Source of the DNA: Cyanophora paradoxa
Lineage: Eukaryota; Glaucocystophyceae; Cyanophorales; Cyanophoraceae
Length of the DNA stretch: 64,000 nt
Reading direction: 5' to 3'
NCBI GenBank assembly: GCA_004431415.1
Contig: QPMI01000483.1
Location: 1 to 64,000 of the forward strand
A program made the position numbers and the translations under genes. Numbering within the stretch: the first letter of the stretch is position 1; each line of letters begins with the position of its first letter. The notes under the pieces were generated by a model. The model was not told where the DNA came from. It made no database searches and worked only from the letters and a program-made list of their open reading frames with translations. This document shows positions 1 to 9,444 of this stretch, piece after piece.

Positions 1-2
1 GC

Positions 3-1322
3 GAACTTGAGCGGATTGAAGACCTTGTGGCCGTCGGCTAGGCCATCGAATGGAGAAGTCCAGCGACCAGGACCGGACGAGCATTCGTAGTACACGTGCG
101 GGAAGTGTCGCCGATAGTCCTCATCATCGGGTCGGGAGTCTGAGTAGCGGAGCGGGGGAATCGCCTCGTAAGTGTAGTACAGCGAGTTGCTGTAGTCGTA
201 GTTCTCCGTCGAGGGAGAGCTCGGCCAATTAAAGACCCGTGTGATCCAGTTCGACAGCTCCAGTCGCAGGTCCGGCTCGTAGAGGACTGCGCCGAGGCGA
301 ATGAGGAATGGATCCCAGGCGTCCGTGTCCGGGTCAAGTTCGTCCGCCATGGCGTTCTCGACATGAGGGCGCATCACGTCGATGAAGTCGCGGATTTGGG
401 CCGTGATAATGTTGCGGTCCACTTCAACGAAGCCTGCTGTCGGCGTGAGGTTCTCAGCCTGCTCCGCAGTGACCGTCTCGGATTTGAATAGCTCCCGCAG
501 CTCGTCCGTGAGAGTGAACGCGTTCGGCCACCAGCGCTGCAGGCGTGCCGATTTGAACTCGTTCAGCTGCTGCCGCAGGGTGTTGTAGTTGGGGCCGTTG
601 CGGTTCACCCTCCGATGCACGTCACGAGGGACTACGAGGCGCGCGTTGTGAGCGATGATGTACTTGAGGAGAAGTGCCGACAACGCCGATTGTAGAGAGC
701 CTGCCGGAATACGGTATGCCGGCGACCACGTGCTGGACTCGCTCGTCCAGTAATCTGTCAAGCTGGCGATGCCGGTTTCATTGACAGTAAAACCCAATGT
801 TTCCCGCATCCGGTGCACGTAATCTGACAGCATGCGGTGCAACGCCGGGTGGAGATCGACGACGTGCGTGGGGAAGGAGCTGGAAAGAATTCCCCACTGT
901 GCGACGAAGAAGGCAATGCCCGCGATGTAGAGGTGGACGTCGAGCGGGAAGGCAATGACGACATGTTGCCAATCCGTACCCGCGAGGCGTTCGTGAGTCT
1001 CGTGAATGATGCCGCCCGGAAGAAGCATGTTGCTTGCACTGATCCCCAGCCGTACGTAATCGATGGTCCGCGCGTCTTCGCGAGACGGAGGAATGCCATT
1101 CGTGAGTAGTGTCCACGTGTCCGTGTGGTTTGGATCGTACATGGTGAGCTTGCGCACCCCTCGGTTCGGCGTGGGGTCGAGGGCTGCAAGAAGAGGCCCG
1201 TTGGCGTTGCCGCTGAAGTCCGCAGGTACGTGAAAGAAGGTGCGGAAGGGAGGGGTCTGAGTCGGAGTGTTGACGGGGTCGGGGAAGAGCCAAAGTCGAT
1301 TTGCATTAGCACATCCGTACAA
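3..1322 (-). CDS. ORF D, unknown protein, 3' end outside window
   Basis: A single minus-strand frame stays open for 440 codons from a TAG at 1323-1325 to the window edge. The protein looks real rather than a GC shadow: it has mixed hydrophobic and charged composition, with short motifs such as YVRLGISASNMLLPGG, FPLDVHLYIAG and NYDYSNSLYYTYEAIPPL. The first in-frame ATG is at 1142, but protein-like sequence (LWLFPDPVNTPTQTPPF) continues upstream of it. The true start may therefore be an unseen splice, a frameshift or a lost base. The gene follows ORF C on the same strand and probably belongs to the same element. I do not recognise the family and see no reverse transcriptase, integrase or protease motif. 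Confidence 0.5.
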   Translation of the reverse strand, partial: MYGCANANRLWLFPDPVNTPTQTPPFRTFFHVPADFSGNANGPLLAALDPTPNRGVRKLTMYDPNHTDTWTLLTNGIPPSREDARTIDYVRLGISASNMLLPGGIIHETHERLAGTDWQHVVIAFPLDVHLYIAGIAFFVAQWGILSSSFPTHVVDLHPALHRMLSDYVHRMRETLGFTVNETGIASLTDYWTSESSTWSPAYRIPAGSLQSALSALLLKYIIAHNARLVVPRDVHRRVNRNGPNYNTLRQQLNEFKSARLQRWWPNAFTLTDELRELFKSETVTAEQAENLTPTAGFVEVDRNIITAQIRDFIDVMRPHVENAMADELDPDTDAWDPFLIRLGAVLYEPDLRLELSNWITRVFNWPSSPSTENYDYSNSLYYTYEAIPPLRYSDSRPDDEDYRRHFPHVYYECSSGPGRWTSPFDGLADGHKVFNPLKF

Positions 1323-2060
1323 CTAATGAAGTTGTCTACGTCGACCACAATCTCACTGAAAGCACTATCCAGGAAGAGAAAGTGAGGACTCTCGTGTGCT
1401 GTGCTCACAATCTACGTACTGGAGAAAGGGGACAACACAATCCTAATAAACACTGCAAACAGAGAGCCGAAGCTAAGGCCAAGCTACCACAACCTCCCTA
1501 AGGACGCAGGAACTGAGCCTACGTATAGCAAGGGTGAAGACGAAGCGGCCGAGCCTAAACTATAGCCCTCCTCTGAGCAGTGCCCTAGAAAAGCGAAGAC
1601 TCCAAAACTCCAGGGAAGGGCCGGAAACCGGAGCCCGTGAGGGCCTGGGTGAAAACCGGCGGGCGCACAGCATCGCCAGCCGAAACCAGCAAGCTGTGCT
1701 CCTCGGCACCGGAAGATACCGCCTCCAGCTGGGCACGCGCGCCTGCCCGAAGTCCGCTGCGGCGGGGGTTGGGAGGCCCCGGGCCGCCCGAGTGCTCAGA
1801 AGCACATCGCCTCGCCAGGAGTCCGAGTTTCTGTGCGGCGACGACGCCCGCGGTCGCTGCGTAGGCGTGCAATCACGCCACCGACGATTGCCTGCAGGGG
1901 CGCACGCAAGCCGTCGGCATGACGCGAGCGGCCGCTCGGCGCCGCAGAGAAGACATCGGGCTGAGCGAGAGAGCAGTTGCTGAAGCCACCGCTGGTGGCC
2001 GCTGGAGTGGCTCGCCGAACCGACCCGCGCGGAGCGGATTCCCAACGGGCGCGCGGCTGA
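1323..2060. other. Gap between ORFs C and D, no supported gene
   Basis: About 740 bp of mostly GC-rich sequence. Several ORFs of 75-160 codons are open on both strands, but they overlap each other, are Arg/Ser/Pro/Ala-rich and look like composition shadows. A short A+T-richer stretch lies at about 1430-1560. I see no convincing terminator, repeat or RNA gene. Confidence 0.4.
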
Positions 2061-4412
2061 TCAGCTAAAAGTGGGCTTGAAGTGCGGCCGAGGCGATTCG
2101 CGGCAGCCGGAGAGGCGCCCAGCGGGCAGGAGCCCGCTACCTACCTTCTCTCCAGGTCGGGGTACGCGAATCACGGGGTCGGGGAAGAGCGGAGTGGTCG
2201 GGTCACCCGCCTCTTCCGAGAGACGCAGCTCCGGAACAAAGCTAGGCTGCAAGGTCGGGTTCGTTGCAGCCGTGAGATACGACCTGTAGGGGTTGGACGG
2301 CGAGGCCTCGTTGGAGGTCGTAATTGAAAACTGCTTGAACCATGTCGTTCCACGGTTGCGCAGGCGGGGTCCGTCTGTACGAAGGCCCGCGCCGTACGCG
2401 TTGAGTTCCGGATCGCTACGGAAGCGGATGGCCCGATCGCACGCCCGAATGAGATTCTTCGTCACCGCGTAGAAGAGACCGTAAAGAGGTCGCAGCGGAT
2501 AAAACTTGCGGAAGAAGTTGTCGATGTCGGCGTCACCATGCATGAGTCGTATCGCATGGAGACCGCCCTGAGTGCGATCCAGGGGAAGGTCGCCCTCCTG
2601 TGGATCTGGGTTGTTGGTCCTCTCCACGGGGCGCTCAGGACGCGTGAAGATTTCCGAGATAGCTCCCGTCAACCACGGTCCCCGAAGCTGATACTCCTCG
2701 GAAAGCGAGTATAAGCTGGCCAGCATCCGTCGCTGCTGAAGGAACGGCATCGGTGGCTGGGAGTACGAGACAAGGTCGTCACGCGTCGTGTCCTCCAGGA
2801 TCGCGTCGCCCGCCTCCGTACCGTAAAGCTCAGGGGGAAGTGGGGGTTCGAGAGACCCGTAATCCGGGAGAAAATCGCGTTCCTTGGGGACAAGGGCGTG
2901 ATCGCGGAAGCGCTTGCCCCCCCTTCCCGCGATCTCGTAGTATCCGTCTGCTACGGGATTCGGGTAGAATTCAGGGTCGGGACGAGATAACGGTGTCGTG
3001 GTGAGCCCGAGAGTGTCCGGCCAGATAGCCGTGAGGCGTCGTCGAAGTGCTCGTGCGAGGTCGTTCTCGCCGTGTCCGTCCTCGATCTCGTCGTCCTGCA
3101 CGTCCCAGAAGTACGCCAACCGTTCCGCGAACATGGCGTCGACAGCCTTGGGAGGGTGGAAGGCGATACCCGTATTGAACTGCAAGAGATGCTGGAGGGC
3201 CCGGCTCGTGATCTCATTCCGCTTGTTCTCCGTGAGGCGCCGCCGCTGAGTTTGCGACAGCTGCTCGTCCTTCTTGCCGGATTCGCGCAATCGTTTGCCG
3301 GTGCCCACCAAGAGAGGCCGCTGCGTCACGCGAAGCTCCTCCTCCGCCGTGAAGTACGGATCCGTGCCCAGAGAGCGCGCCACGATGTCCTCCCAGCTGA
3401 GTCCCGTGCGCAAGTATTGCGGGAGTTTGTGCGGTCCGACTCTCCCACGGTAATCGGTACCCGGAAGGAGCTCTGCGATCGCCGTCGAGATGGGCATGTA
3501 CTCGTTCGGGAGTCGCGGCAGGAGGTGGCGGATCGGAGTGTCCGGGGAATCGCGGTCCCAACAGAGGTAGACGCCGAGGTGCACATGGGCGTCTCGAAGG
3601 TACGCGCGAAGAACAGAGAGAAGCGTGAGCGGGTGCTCGAGGCCAGGGATTGCGAGGATGCGGTTCGCCATCGCCGTAGCCATCCGTTCGGCGACGAGGT
3701 GGCCCTCCGGCGTCGACGCCTCCTGGTACCGCGTCGCCAGCGCAACGCGGAGCGCAACAGCGAGCACGCGAGCCCGAGGCTGCGAAGCTGCCAGAAGTGC
3801 GGCCTCGTTGCGCGTGATGAGGGTTTCACTGTGAGGTTCGTAGCTGAGTGGAATCGGGTCGGTAGCCGGGAGGCGCTTGAGCTTTATTGTAGGCGGTTGG
3901 GCCTGGCCGAACCCCTCACTGGTGAACGCGTCGCGTACGTAGTTGATGATGGCGTGCGTGTACGCGGTCTGGTCACGGATGCTATTCATGCGCGCCATAG
4001 CGACGGTCGGGCTAAGTTCCGTGACGAAGGCGGTGCCCGTCGGCGAGGACCCCTTGCGATGCTGCTCCAAGCCCGCCTCGCACGCCTTTAGTGCCGCGTC
4101 TGCGTTCGTCGGGACAGAAGAGCGATGACCGGGGTTCGGGATAGAGATGGCGATAGACGAGTACGTGAGCTCAAATTCCCGCGCGAGGTCGCGAAGGAAG
4201 CAGGACGTGAGGCGGCCGCCGCGGTGGCTGTCAAGAACTAGACGGCCAAAATGTGTTGTCCAGGACATCAGGTCCGGAGTGAGCCGCGCCGTATCCGTCG
4301 TGAGGTTCAGTGCCCGAAGCATGTACTCAGACTGTTCGATGATCACGCTGAAGATGTAGGCCCGCGGGATTGCATCGTTCTTCGCAGAAGGTCGTGCGGA
4401 GAGAGGCGTCAT
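2061..4412 (-). CDS. ORF C, unknown 783-aa protein
   Basis: A long open frame with well-mixed amino-acid use. I chose the ATG at 4412; the frame is open three codons further to a GTG at 4421. It overlaps the end of ORF B by about 86 bp, like successive genes of one transcript. The product is mostly soluble-looking, with Arg-rich helical stretches (about residues 330-450) and no membrane segment, signal peptide or zinc motif that I can see. No DNA-polymerase, RT (no Y/F-x-D-D) or integrase signature is present. The plus-strand ORF at 3072-4091 is its shadow. It is probably an element-encoded structural or accessory protein; this rests only on its neighbours. Confidence 0.6.
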   Translation of the reverse strand: MTPLSARPSAKNDAIPRAYIFSVIIEQSEYMLRALNLTTDTARLTPDLMSWTTHFGRLVLDSHRGGRLTSCFLRDLAREFELTYSSIAISIPNPGHRSSVPTNADAALKACEAGLEQHRKGSSPTGTAFVTELSPTVAMARMNSIRDQTAYTHAIINYVRDAFTSEGFGQAQPPTIKLKRLPATDPIPLSYEPHSETLITRNEAALLAASQPRARVLAVALRVALATRYQEASTPEGHLVAERMATAMANRILAIPGLEHPLTLLSVLRAYLRDAHVHLGVYLCWDRDSPDTPIRHLLPRLPNEYMPISTAIAELLPGTDYRGRVGPHKLPQYLRTGLSWEDIVARSLGTDPYFTAEEELRVTQRPLLVGTGKRLRESGKKDEQLSQTQRRRLTENKRNEITSRALQHLLQFNTGIAFHPPKAVDAMFAERLAYFWDVQDDEIEDGHGENDLARALRRRLTAIWPDTLGLTTTPLSRPDPEFYPNPVADGYYEIAGRGGKRFRDHALVPKERDFLPDYGSLEPPLPPELYGTEAGDAILEDTTRDDLVSYSQPPMPFLQQRRMLASLYSLSEEYQLRGPWLTGAISEIFTRPERPVERTNNPDPQEGDLPLDRTQGGLHAIRLMHGDADIDNFFRKFYPLRPLYGLFYAVTKNLIRACDRAIRFRSDPELNAYGAGLRTDGPRLRNRGTTWFKQFSITTSNEASPSNPYRSYLTAATNPTLQPSFVPELRLSEEAGDPTTPLFPDPVIRVPRPGEKVGSGLLPAGRLSGCRESPRPHFKPTFS

Positions 4413-7400
4413 CTGTGGCACTGACGACGCTTGCCAGCAGCGTGCCCTGAGCGAGTGCCCTGGCCCGGAGATAGACGGAGACGCGAGGTGTCAGCGCTGC
4501 CGTGTGCCGTAGCTTCGAGTCGACGTAATCGATGAGAACTTGCCCTTCTTCTGCCTCCAGCGCGGGAGGGAGCCTGTGCAATTCTCGAAGAGACTGGTGG
4601 AACAGTCGAACGCGTACAGCATGCGTGTCGCCTTGCGCCGTGACTGCGCGCAGCGTGGAGTGGTGGTGCAGCGGTGAGGTCGTGGTCCCCTCGCCTTTGC
4701 GAGTGTCCAGCGCCGTCTTGTAGGCCCGGGCCGTGTCGATCACTGAGGAGAGGATCGCGGTAGCCACCGAGTCCGTCGTGTAGCTTGCGATGCTCGCGTC
4801 GGTTGCGCTGAGGCCGAGGAACTCGAGGAAGGGGACCGACGAAGTCAGGTCACGTAGGGTCACGAGCTCCGCCGGGGTGCTGTCGTAGGCCAGACAGGCG
4901 ACAAGGTAGACTGCTGAGCGGAAGCGGGGAATGTGATGCAGCAACTGTGCAGCCTGCGCCTCGCGAGTGACCTTGTACGTGAGCGGGATCGGGCGCTTCT
5001 CGTCCTTGAAACGGGCTATGTCATCGTCGTTCAGCGGGCGCCTGCCGATCTGACGTGCAAGGTTGTTCTGAAACACGCCCGTGTTTGCGATGCCCACCGC
5101 GTCATAAGAGGCGGGACACCACGCGACGGGGCGCTCGTCCGAGTACAGGTCTGCGTTATCCAGCGCCGTCGTCATGAGCATGTATGATTGCTCGCCTGGC
5201 CAATAGATCGCGCAGCCTGGGGCAAGGGAGAATGTGTGGGCGGGGATCTCGCGAACGTCGGGAGGCGGGTGAAGTCTGCCGTGCTCGTCGGGTGCAATGT
5301 GAAGCCGCGCGCAGAGCTCCTTGCTGAACGACGTGTCCGTGTCCTCAGCCTCCTCTGGGGCCGTCGGCGTCGTGGTCGAGGGTCCCGCGGTCGGCGTCGT
5401 GACTGTCGGCGCCGTCGGCATCGCGGCCGAGGGTGCGACAGCGGACGTTGTCACCGACGAGGCTGGAGTCATAGCCGGCGCCGTCGGCGTCGGCGGCGCG
5501 GCCGAGGGTGCGGTGGGCAGCTGGTCCGAAGGCACCGTCTCGCGCGGGCGCGCGGACGGTGGGCGCCACGAGCCGCCTGCAGCCGGGATGGCATCGTCCA
5601 AGCCGTCGCTTGCAGGGCGGGTTAACGAGACAGCAGCCGAGCCCGTCGGCGTTCCAGCTGGCTCGTCGTGGTCACTTGGCGACTCCTCGTCGCGGTCCTG
5701 GGCGCGCCGGCGGTACTCCTCGTTCCTCCGCCGCTGGTCCGTCTCCTCGTCCGCCGAGCGGAGGGCGGTGAGCTGCATGAGCGTCATGATGCGCTCGTTC
5801 GCATGCGGCACGATGTCGTCGAAGAACGGGAGAGGATCATCGTTGGCGAACTGAATGATCGCCCGCTCCACCTCCAGCTCCGACAGTTTGAAGGCCGTGC
5901 ACACTCGTTCGCGGTGCGCCGGCGCCATCAGCAGAAGCACGCGAAGGAGGACTTGGGGAGGGTAGTCTTCCATGTAGCCCGTGCCCAGTGCGGGGAGGGA
6001 CTGAGGATTCCAGGTCCACTGGAGATTGTCGAGGTTCGGAGGCTGTACCGGATCCGTTCGAGTGAACGGTCCCGTGACGTCGCATTGCCCCACCTGAGTC
6101 CACGGTACAGCCGAGATGTCCGTTCCGTACGCCGGCTGAATGTGAGAGTAGGCCGCGGGCGACCCAGCATCCAGCCTGGCAGAGCGAAGGAGCCCGTACT
6201 CGTCGCCCTGCCTGACGGACTTGGTCCAGCTCGTCGGGCGCGGCGGGTCCGTGACCACGAACGTGGACGTGTCGGCGAGGGGGATGTTGATGTACTCGTC
6301 GGCAAGAGAAGGGAAGACCGCCTCGCGTAGACCGGCGAGCTGGGGGGCGTAGACGGCAAGGTTGCAGTAGATGCGATGAAGCAGGTCGCACATGGCCGGA
6401 GGAACCTGGCGGCAGAAGGGCGGTTCTGTCCGTGACACCGTCGTCTGGAGCGGGAGGCGAGCCGTGTACGTCGCGCCCGTGTCAGTGTCGACTCCTCTGC
6501 CACTGGTCATCAGGGAGGAGAAGGTGCCCGGGAAGGCGCCGCAGATGCCGCAACCAGAAATCAGCTCCCAGCAGGTGCCCACGATGGCGCCCTGGGCGTC
6601 ATGAAGCAGGCGCGGGTAAATGACGACGACATGGTACGAGTGAGTGTGCTTGATCGGCCGTCCCCCGTGTGCGCTCGGCGTGTAGGGGGCCGGGCACGGG
6701 ACGGGGCTGCGAAGCTCGTGCGGAGCGAAGCGAAGGTAGAAAGCCCGCGTTCCCGGAGAGAAGCACAAGTCCAGCGGCGTCATCTTGTTGAAGATCTCGT
6801 CACCGCCGTGCGCGTTGTAGAGGACGGACCCCGCCGCACGAAAGCGGGCGCGTAGCGTCGCCGCCGCCAGCTGGAAGAGCTGCTCCAGCTCCCGAGCGTT
6901 TGACTGAGTGAGGCAGGCGCGGATGGTGTTGCGGAACGTCGCCATTGTCGAGTCGGAGAGCGCGGGCGTGGGCGCCGGCGTCGAGGGCATCGTGGCCAAC
7001 ATTGCTGCGATCGGCGGGTTCGCAGAGGTCGGAGTCGACGCCGTACCAAGCACCTCTAGGGGCGGCCAAGGCTCCGTGAGGTGCGGCGGCCCCGCGGGGC
7101 GCTGATTCGTCGTCGCCGTCGTTGGCACCGCAGCATTCGGCGGGTCCGATCGCGTCGGAGCCGCGGCAGCGGGGAAGGCGGGGGGGGTGTGGATGGGGAT
7201 GGGGCTGAGGCCAAACTCGCGCGAGAGAGCAGCGGGATCCAGCGCCGGCAGGTGAGCGAAGAAGGGCGTGCCCGTAAGGTGTATTGCGACCCCCAGAGCA
7301 AGCTTCGGGCGGGGCGGCTTCTCAGTCTTCAGGTACGCGATGATGTCGTGTACCACCGAGGACCAGCTGTCGAAGCGGATGTCGCCCCTGCGGCGGAGCT

Positions 7401-9444
7401 GCAGGGTGTACAGGTCTGCGTACGTCTGGGCAAACGCGCTCTGCGTGCACGCCGGAAACGCCATCTCGTCGGACGGGGCGTCGGTCGAGGTCCGAGTCGC
7501 GTGTGGGGCTGACGACGTCGACGGCTGCGTGGCCGTGGACGAAGACAGCTGCACGGGCGGTGTAGGCTGCGCGTGTGACGACGGCTGCGCGGCCGTGGTC
7601 GCAGTCGGGCGGGAGGGCGTCGACGAAGACGACGGAGTCCCCGAGGCCTTGGAGCTCGAGGCGTGGGCCAGGTGCCAGTTGGTGTGCGGACGCTGCCGAA
7701 CGCCCTCGCGGAGTACCACGTCCTGCTGCTCCTTCGTCGCCGTACCATCCACGACGGCCGCGAAAGCCTTCTGGTAAGCCCTGCGGGTTGCCTTGCCGTC
7801 GGGGAGGTCCGGGCCGGCCGCCATCAGGACCGTGTAGTACGGGTGACTGGAAGCGCCTTGCGTGCGAAGCGGTACAGTCGGGTTCCTGTTGCTGGCCGGC
7901 GGCAGCGGGCGCGGCACTTTGCCGAGGTCGCCCGGCGCGCGAGCAGTCACAGTGATGGGGCCCGCGACGAAGAGGAAGTAGGGGCGGTTCTCCGGAGTGT
8001 TAGGAGGCGCAGTGAGAGGAAGGCGGGAGAGCTCATCCAGCATGAAGCGGTGAGCCGTCTGGAGGTACGCCGGCGGTTCGTGAAGCCGCGCTCGCACAAC
8101 GTGCAACTCCACCGGTTCCAACGGCCCCGAGCCCCTCCGCTTGGCCGGGAACTGCTCGCAGTGAGGGCAGAACTCCTTCAAATACGGGGCCGAGCTCTTG
8201 ACAGAGGAGCTGTCCGCGCGGAGGTCAACCGCATACAAGTCCGTCACGTCGTCCTGCGCCTGCATGAAGCAGGGGCGGAAGTTGTGGTGCGGCTTGATGA
8301 AGTACGACGAAGTCTCGCCGGCAACTCGCGAGTCGTAAGTGTAACCGCGCGGCCGCTTGCCGGCTTGCCGCGAGCAGAGGGCGGGTCCCCTGGGAGCAGC
8401 GATCGCCAACGTCTTGCCCTGCACAGGAACGCTGAGGAGGGCCTCGAACGTAACCGTGCGGAAGTCGCCTCCCGGGAAGCCCGTCGGGTAGTGAGCAGAG
8501 CTGACGACGTCGGCACGGTAGTTGATATTGTCCTGCCGCTTGGCGTGTGCAGCGTAGGCGAGGAGCTCGAGGTACGGGCGCGCAACGTCCTCCGCTCCGG
8601 GAACGGGTGCTCCGTACACTTGGAGCGCCGGCGTAATGTGGTCGCGGTCGACGTTGGACGGCGCAGGCTCCGGCGTGAGAGGGCCGGCCGTCGGAGCGGT
8701 CGAAGAAGCCGACGCGCCGCTTGCATTGATGGAAGCAGCGGGCTGCTGGGGTGCAGACGTCGAGCCCATGACCATCGCCTGCGTTGCAGCAAGCACCGCG
8801 CGCGCCTCGCGCTCGATGTTGAGGGCGGAGCGGGGGCGGGGAGAGGAGCGGCCGCCGGTGGTGACGTTGACGGGGCAGACGCGAACCGCCGCAACGTTGG
8901 AGCCGTGGGTGCCCAGGGCGCGCTCCGCCGCCCAATGAGCCTGCTCCTGGATCCGGACCTGCGCCGCCTTGAGCCGTGCTTTCACCTCGAGTGCAAGCTC
9001 CTTGGACGTCTTGAGGCCGGGAGTCGTCCGCGCAGCGTCGACGGGCGACGGTGCGGTAGACTTGGCGACGGGCGGGGTGAAGCGGGTCGAGGCAGCAGGG
9101 ACCGTAGGAGTCGTGGCAGCGTCGGCGCGCGACGGTGTCAGAGGTCCTGAGGTCCCGACAGTCGAGGGAGTGCTCGTAGAGGAGGCGGGAGCGGGGGCCT
9201 GTGTCGTAGTAATCGCAGTCGTGCCCGTGGTGGCGTCGTCGCGCGACGGCACGCGGGTGGCAGCGACGGGGAGGGCGGGAATGGCGGCTGCAGCCTCGAC
9301 GCGCGAGGGCGCAGCCGTCGGGAGGGTCGGGGTCGCGGCGTCGGCGTGCGACGGCGCGGAGGTGGTCGAGGAGGGGACGAGACCCGACTGCGAGGCCGAG
9401 GCTGCGGCGTCGACGTGCGACGGCGCGGTCGGGGCGTCGGGCAT
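4327..9444 (-). CDS. ORF B, giant 1705-aa unknown protein
   Basis: The longest frame in the window, starting at an ATG at 9444. Residues 1-150 hold about six degenerate repeats around PS(R/H)xDAA separated by Pro/Thr/Ala linkers. Further disordered Ser/Thr/Pro stretches lie near residues 610-680 and 1290-1400. Between them are compact-looking regions, including a CPHC pair around residue 430. The start overlaps the 3' end of ORF A by 307 bp in a different frame. B-frame sequence extends upstream of the ATG into the zinc-knuckle ORF, so A-B may be joined by frameshifting or separated by a base error. No RT, RNase H, integrase or aspartic-protease motif was seen, so calling it a pol gene is unsupported. 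Confidence 0.6.
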   Translation of the reverse strand: MPDAPTAPSHVDAAASASQSGLVPSSTTSAPSHADAATPTLPTAAPSRVEAAAAIPALPVAATRVPSRDDATTGTTAITTTQAPAPASSTSTPSTVGTSGPLTPSRADAATTPTVPAASTRFTPPVAKSTAPSPVDAARTTPGLKTSKELALEVKARLKAAQVRIQEQAHWAAERALGTHGSNVAAVRVCPVNVTTGGRSSPRPRSALNIEREARAVLAATQAMVMGSTSAPQQPAASINASGASASSTAPTAGPLTPEPAPSNVDRDHITPALQVYGAPVPGAEDVARPYLELLAYAAHAKRQDNINYRADVVSSAHYPTGFPGGDFRTVTFEALLSVPVQGKTLAIAAPRGPALCSRQAGKRPRGYTYDSRVAGETSSYFIKPHHNFRPCFMQAQDDVTDLYAVDLRADSSSVKSSAPYLKEFCPHCEQFPAKRRGSGPLEPVELHVVRARLHEPPAYLQTAHRFMLDELSRLPLTAPPNTPENRPYFLFVAGPITVTARAPGDLGKVPRPLPPASNRNPTVPLRTQGASSHPYYTVLMAAGPDLPDGKATRRAYQKAFAAVVDGTATKEQQDVVLREGVRQRPHTNWHLAHASSSKASGTPSSSSTPSRPTATTAAQPSSHAQPTPPVQLSSSTATQPSTSSAPHATRTSTDAPSDEMAFPACTQSAFAQTYADLYTLQLRRRGDIRFDSWSSVVHDIIAYLKTEKPPRPKLALGVAIHLTGTPFFAHLPALDPAALSREFGLSPIPIHTPPAFPAAAAPTRSDPPNAAVPTTATTNQRPAGPPHLTEPWPPLEVLGTASTPTSANPPIAAMLATMPSTPAPTPALSDSTMATFRNTIRACLTQSNARELEQLFQLAAATLRARFRAAGSVLYNAHGGDEIFNKMTPLDLCFSPGTRAFYLRFAPHELRSPVPCPAPYTPSAHGGRPIKHTHSYHVVVIYPRLLHDAQGAIVGTCWELISGCGICGAFPGTFSSLMTSGRGVDTDTGATYTARLPLQTTVSRTEPPFCRQVPPAMCDLLHRIYCNLAVYAPQLAGLREAVFPSLADEYINIPLADTSTFVVTDPPRPTSWTKSVRQGDEYGLLRSARLDAGSPAAYSHIQPAYGTDISAVPWTQVGQCDVTGPFTRTDPVQPPNLDNLQWTWNPQSLPALGTGYMEDYPPQVLLRVLLLMAPAHRERVCTAFKLSELEVERAIIQFANDDPLPFFDDIVPHANERIMTLMQLTALRSADEETDQRRRNEEYRRRAQDRDEESPSDHDEPAGTPTGSAAVSLTRPASDGLDDAIPAAGGSWRPPSARPRETVPSDQLPTAPSAAPPTPTAPAMTPASSVTTSAVAPSAAMPTAPTVTTPTAGPSTTTPTAPEEAEDTDTSFSKELCARLHIAPDEHGRLHPPPDVREIPAHTFSLAPGCAIYWPGEQSYMLMTTALDNADLYSDERPVAWCPASYDAVGIANTGVFQNNLARQIGRRPLNDDDIARFKDEKRPIPLTYKVTREAQAAQLLHHIPRFRSAVYLVACLAYDSTPAELVTLRDLTSSVPFLEFLGLSATDASIASYTTDSVATAILSSVIDTARAYKTALDTRKGEGTTTSPLHHHSTLRAVTAQGDTHAVRVRLFHQSLRELHRLPPALEAEEGQVLIDYVDSKLRHTAALTPRVSVYLRARALAQGTLLASVVSATDDASLRTTFCEERCNPAGLHLQRDHRTV

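Noticed and set aside
758-1408. 216-codon minus-strand ORF
   Set aside because: Overlaps ORF D in another frame; the D frame is longer and far more protein-like. Its first ~45 codons may be a real upstream piece, but this cannot be shown.
3072-4091. 339-codon plus-strand ORF
   Set aside because: Antisense shadow of ORF C; Arg-rich composition with no protein-like motifs.
7663-9150. 495-codon plus-strand ORF
   Set aside because: Antisense of ORF B, Arg/Gly/Val-rich, explained by high third-position GC.
2061-9444. ORFs B and C as retroelement pol
   Set aside because: No Y/F-x-D-D, RNase H, aspartic protease or DDE motif could be found in either frame.
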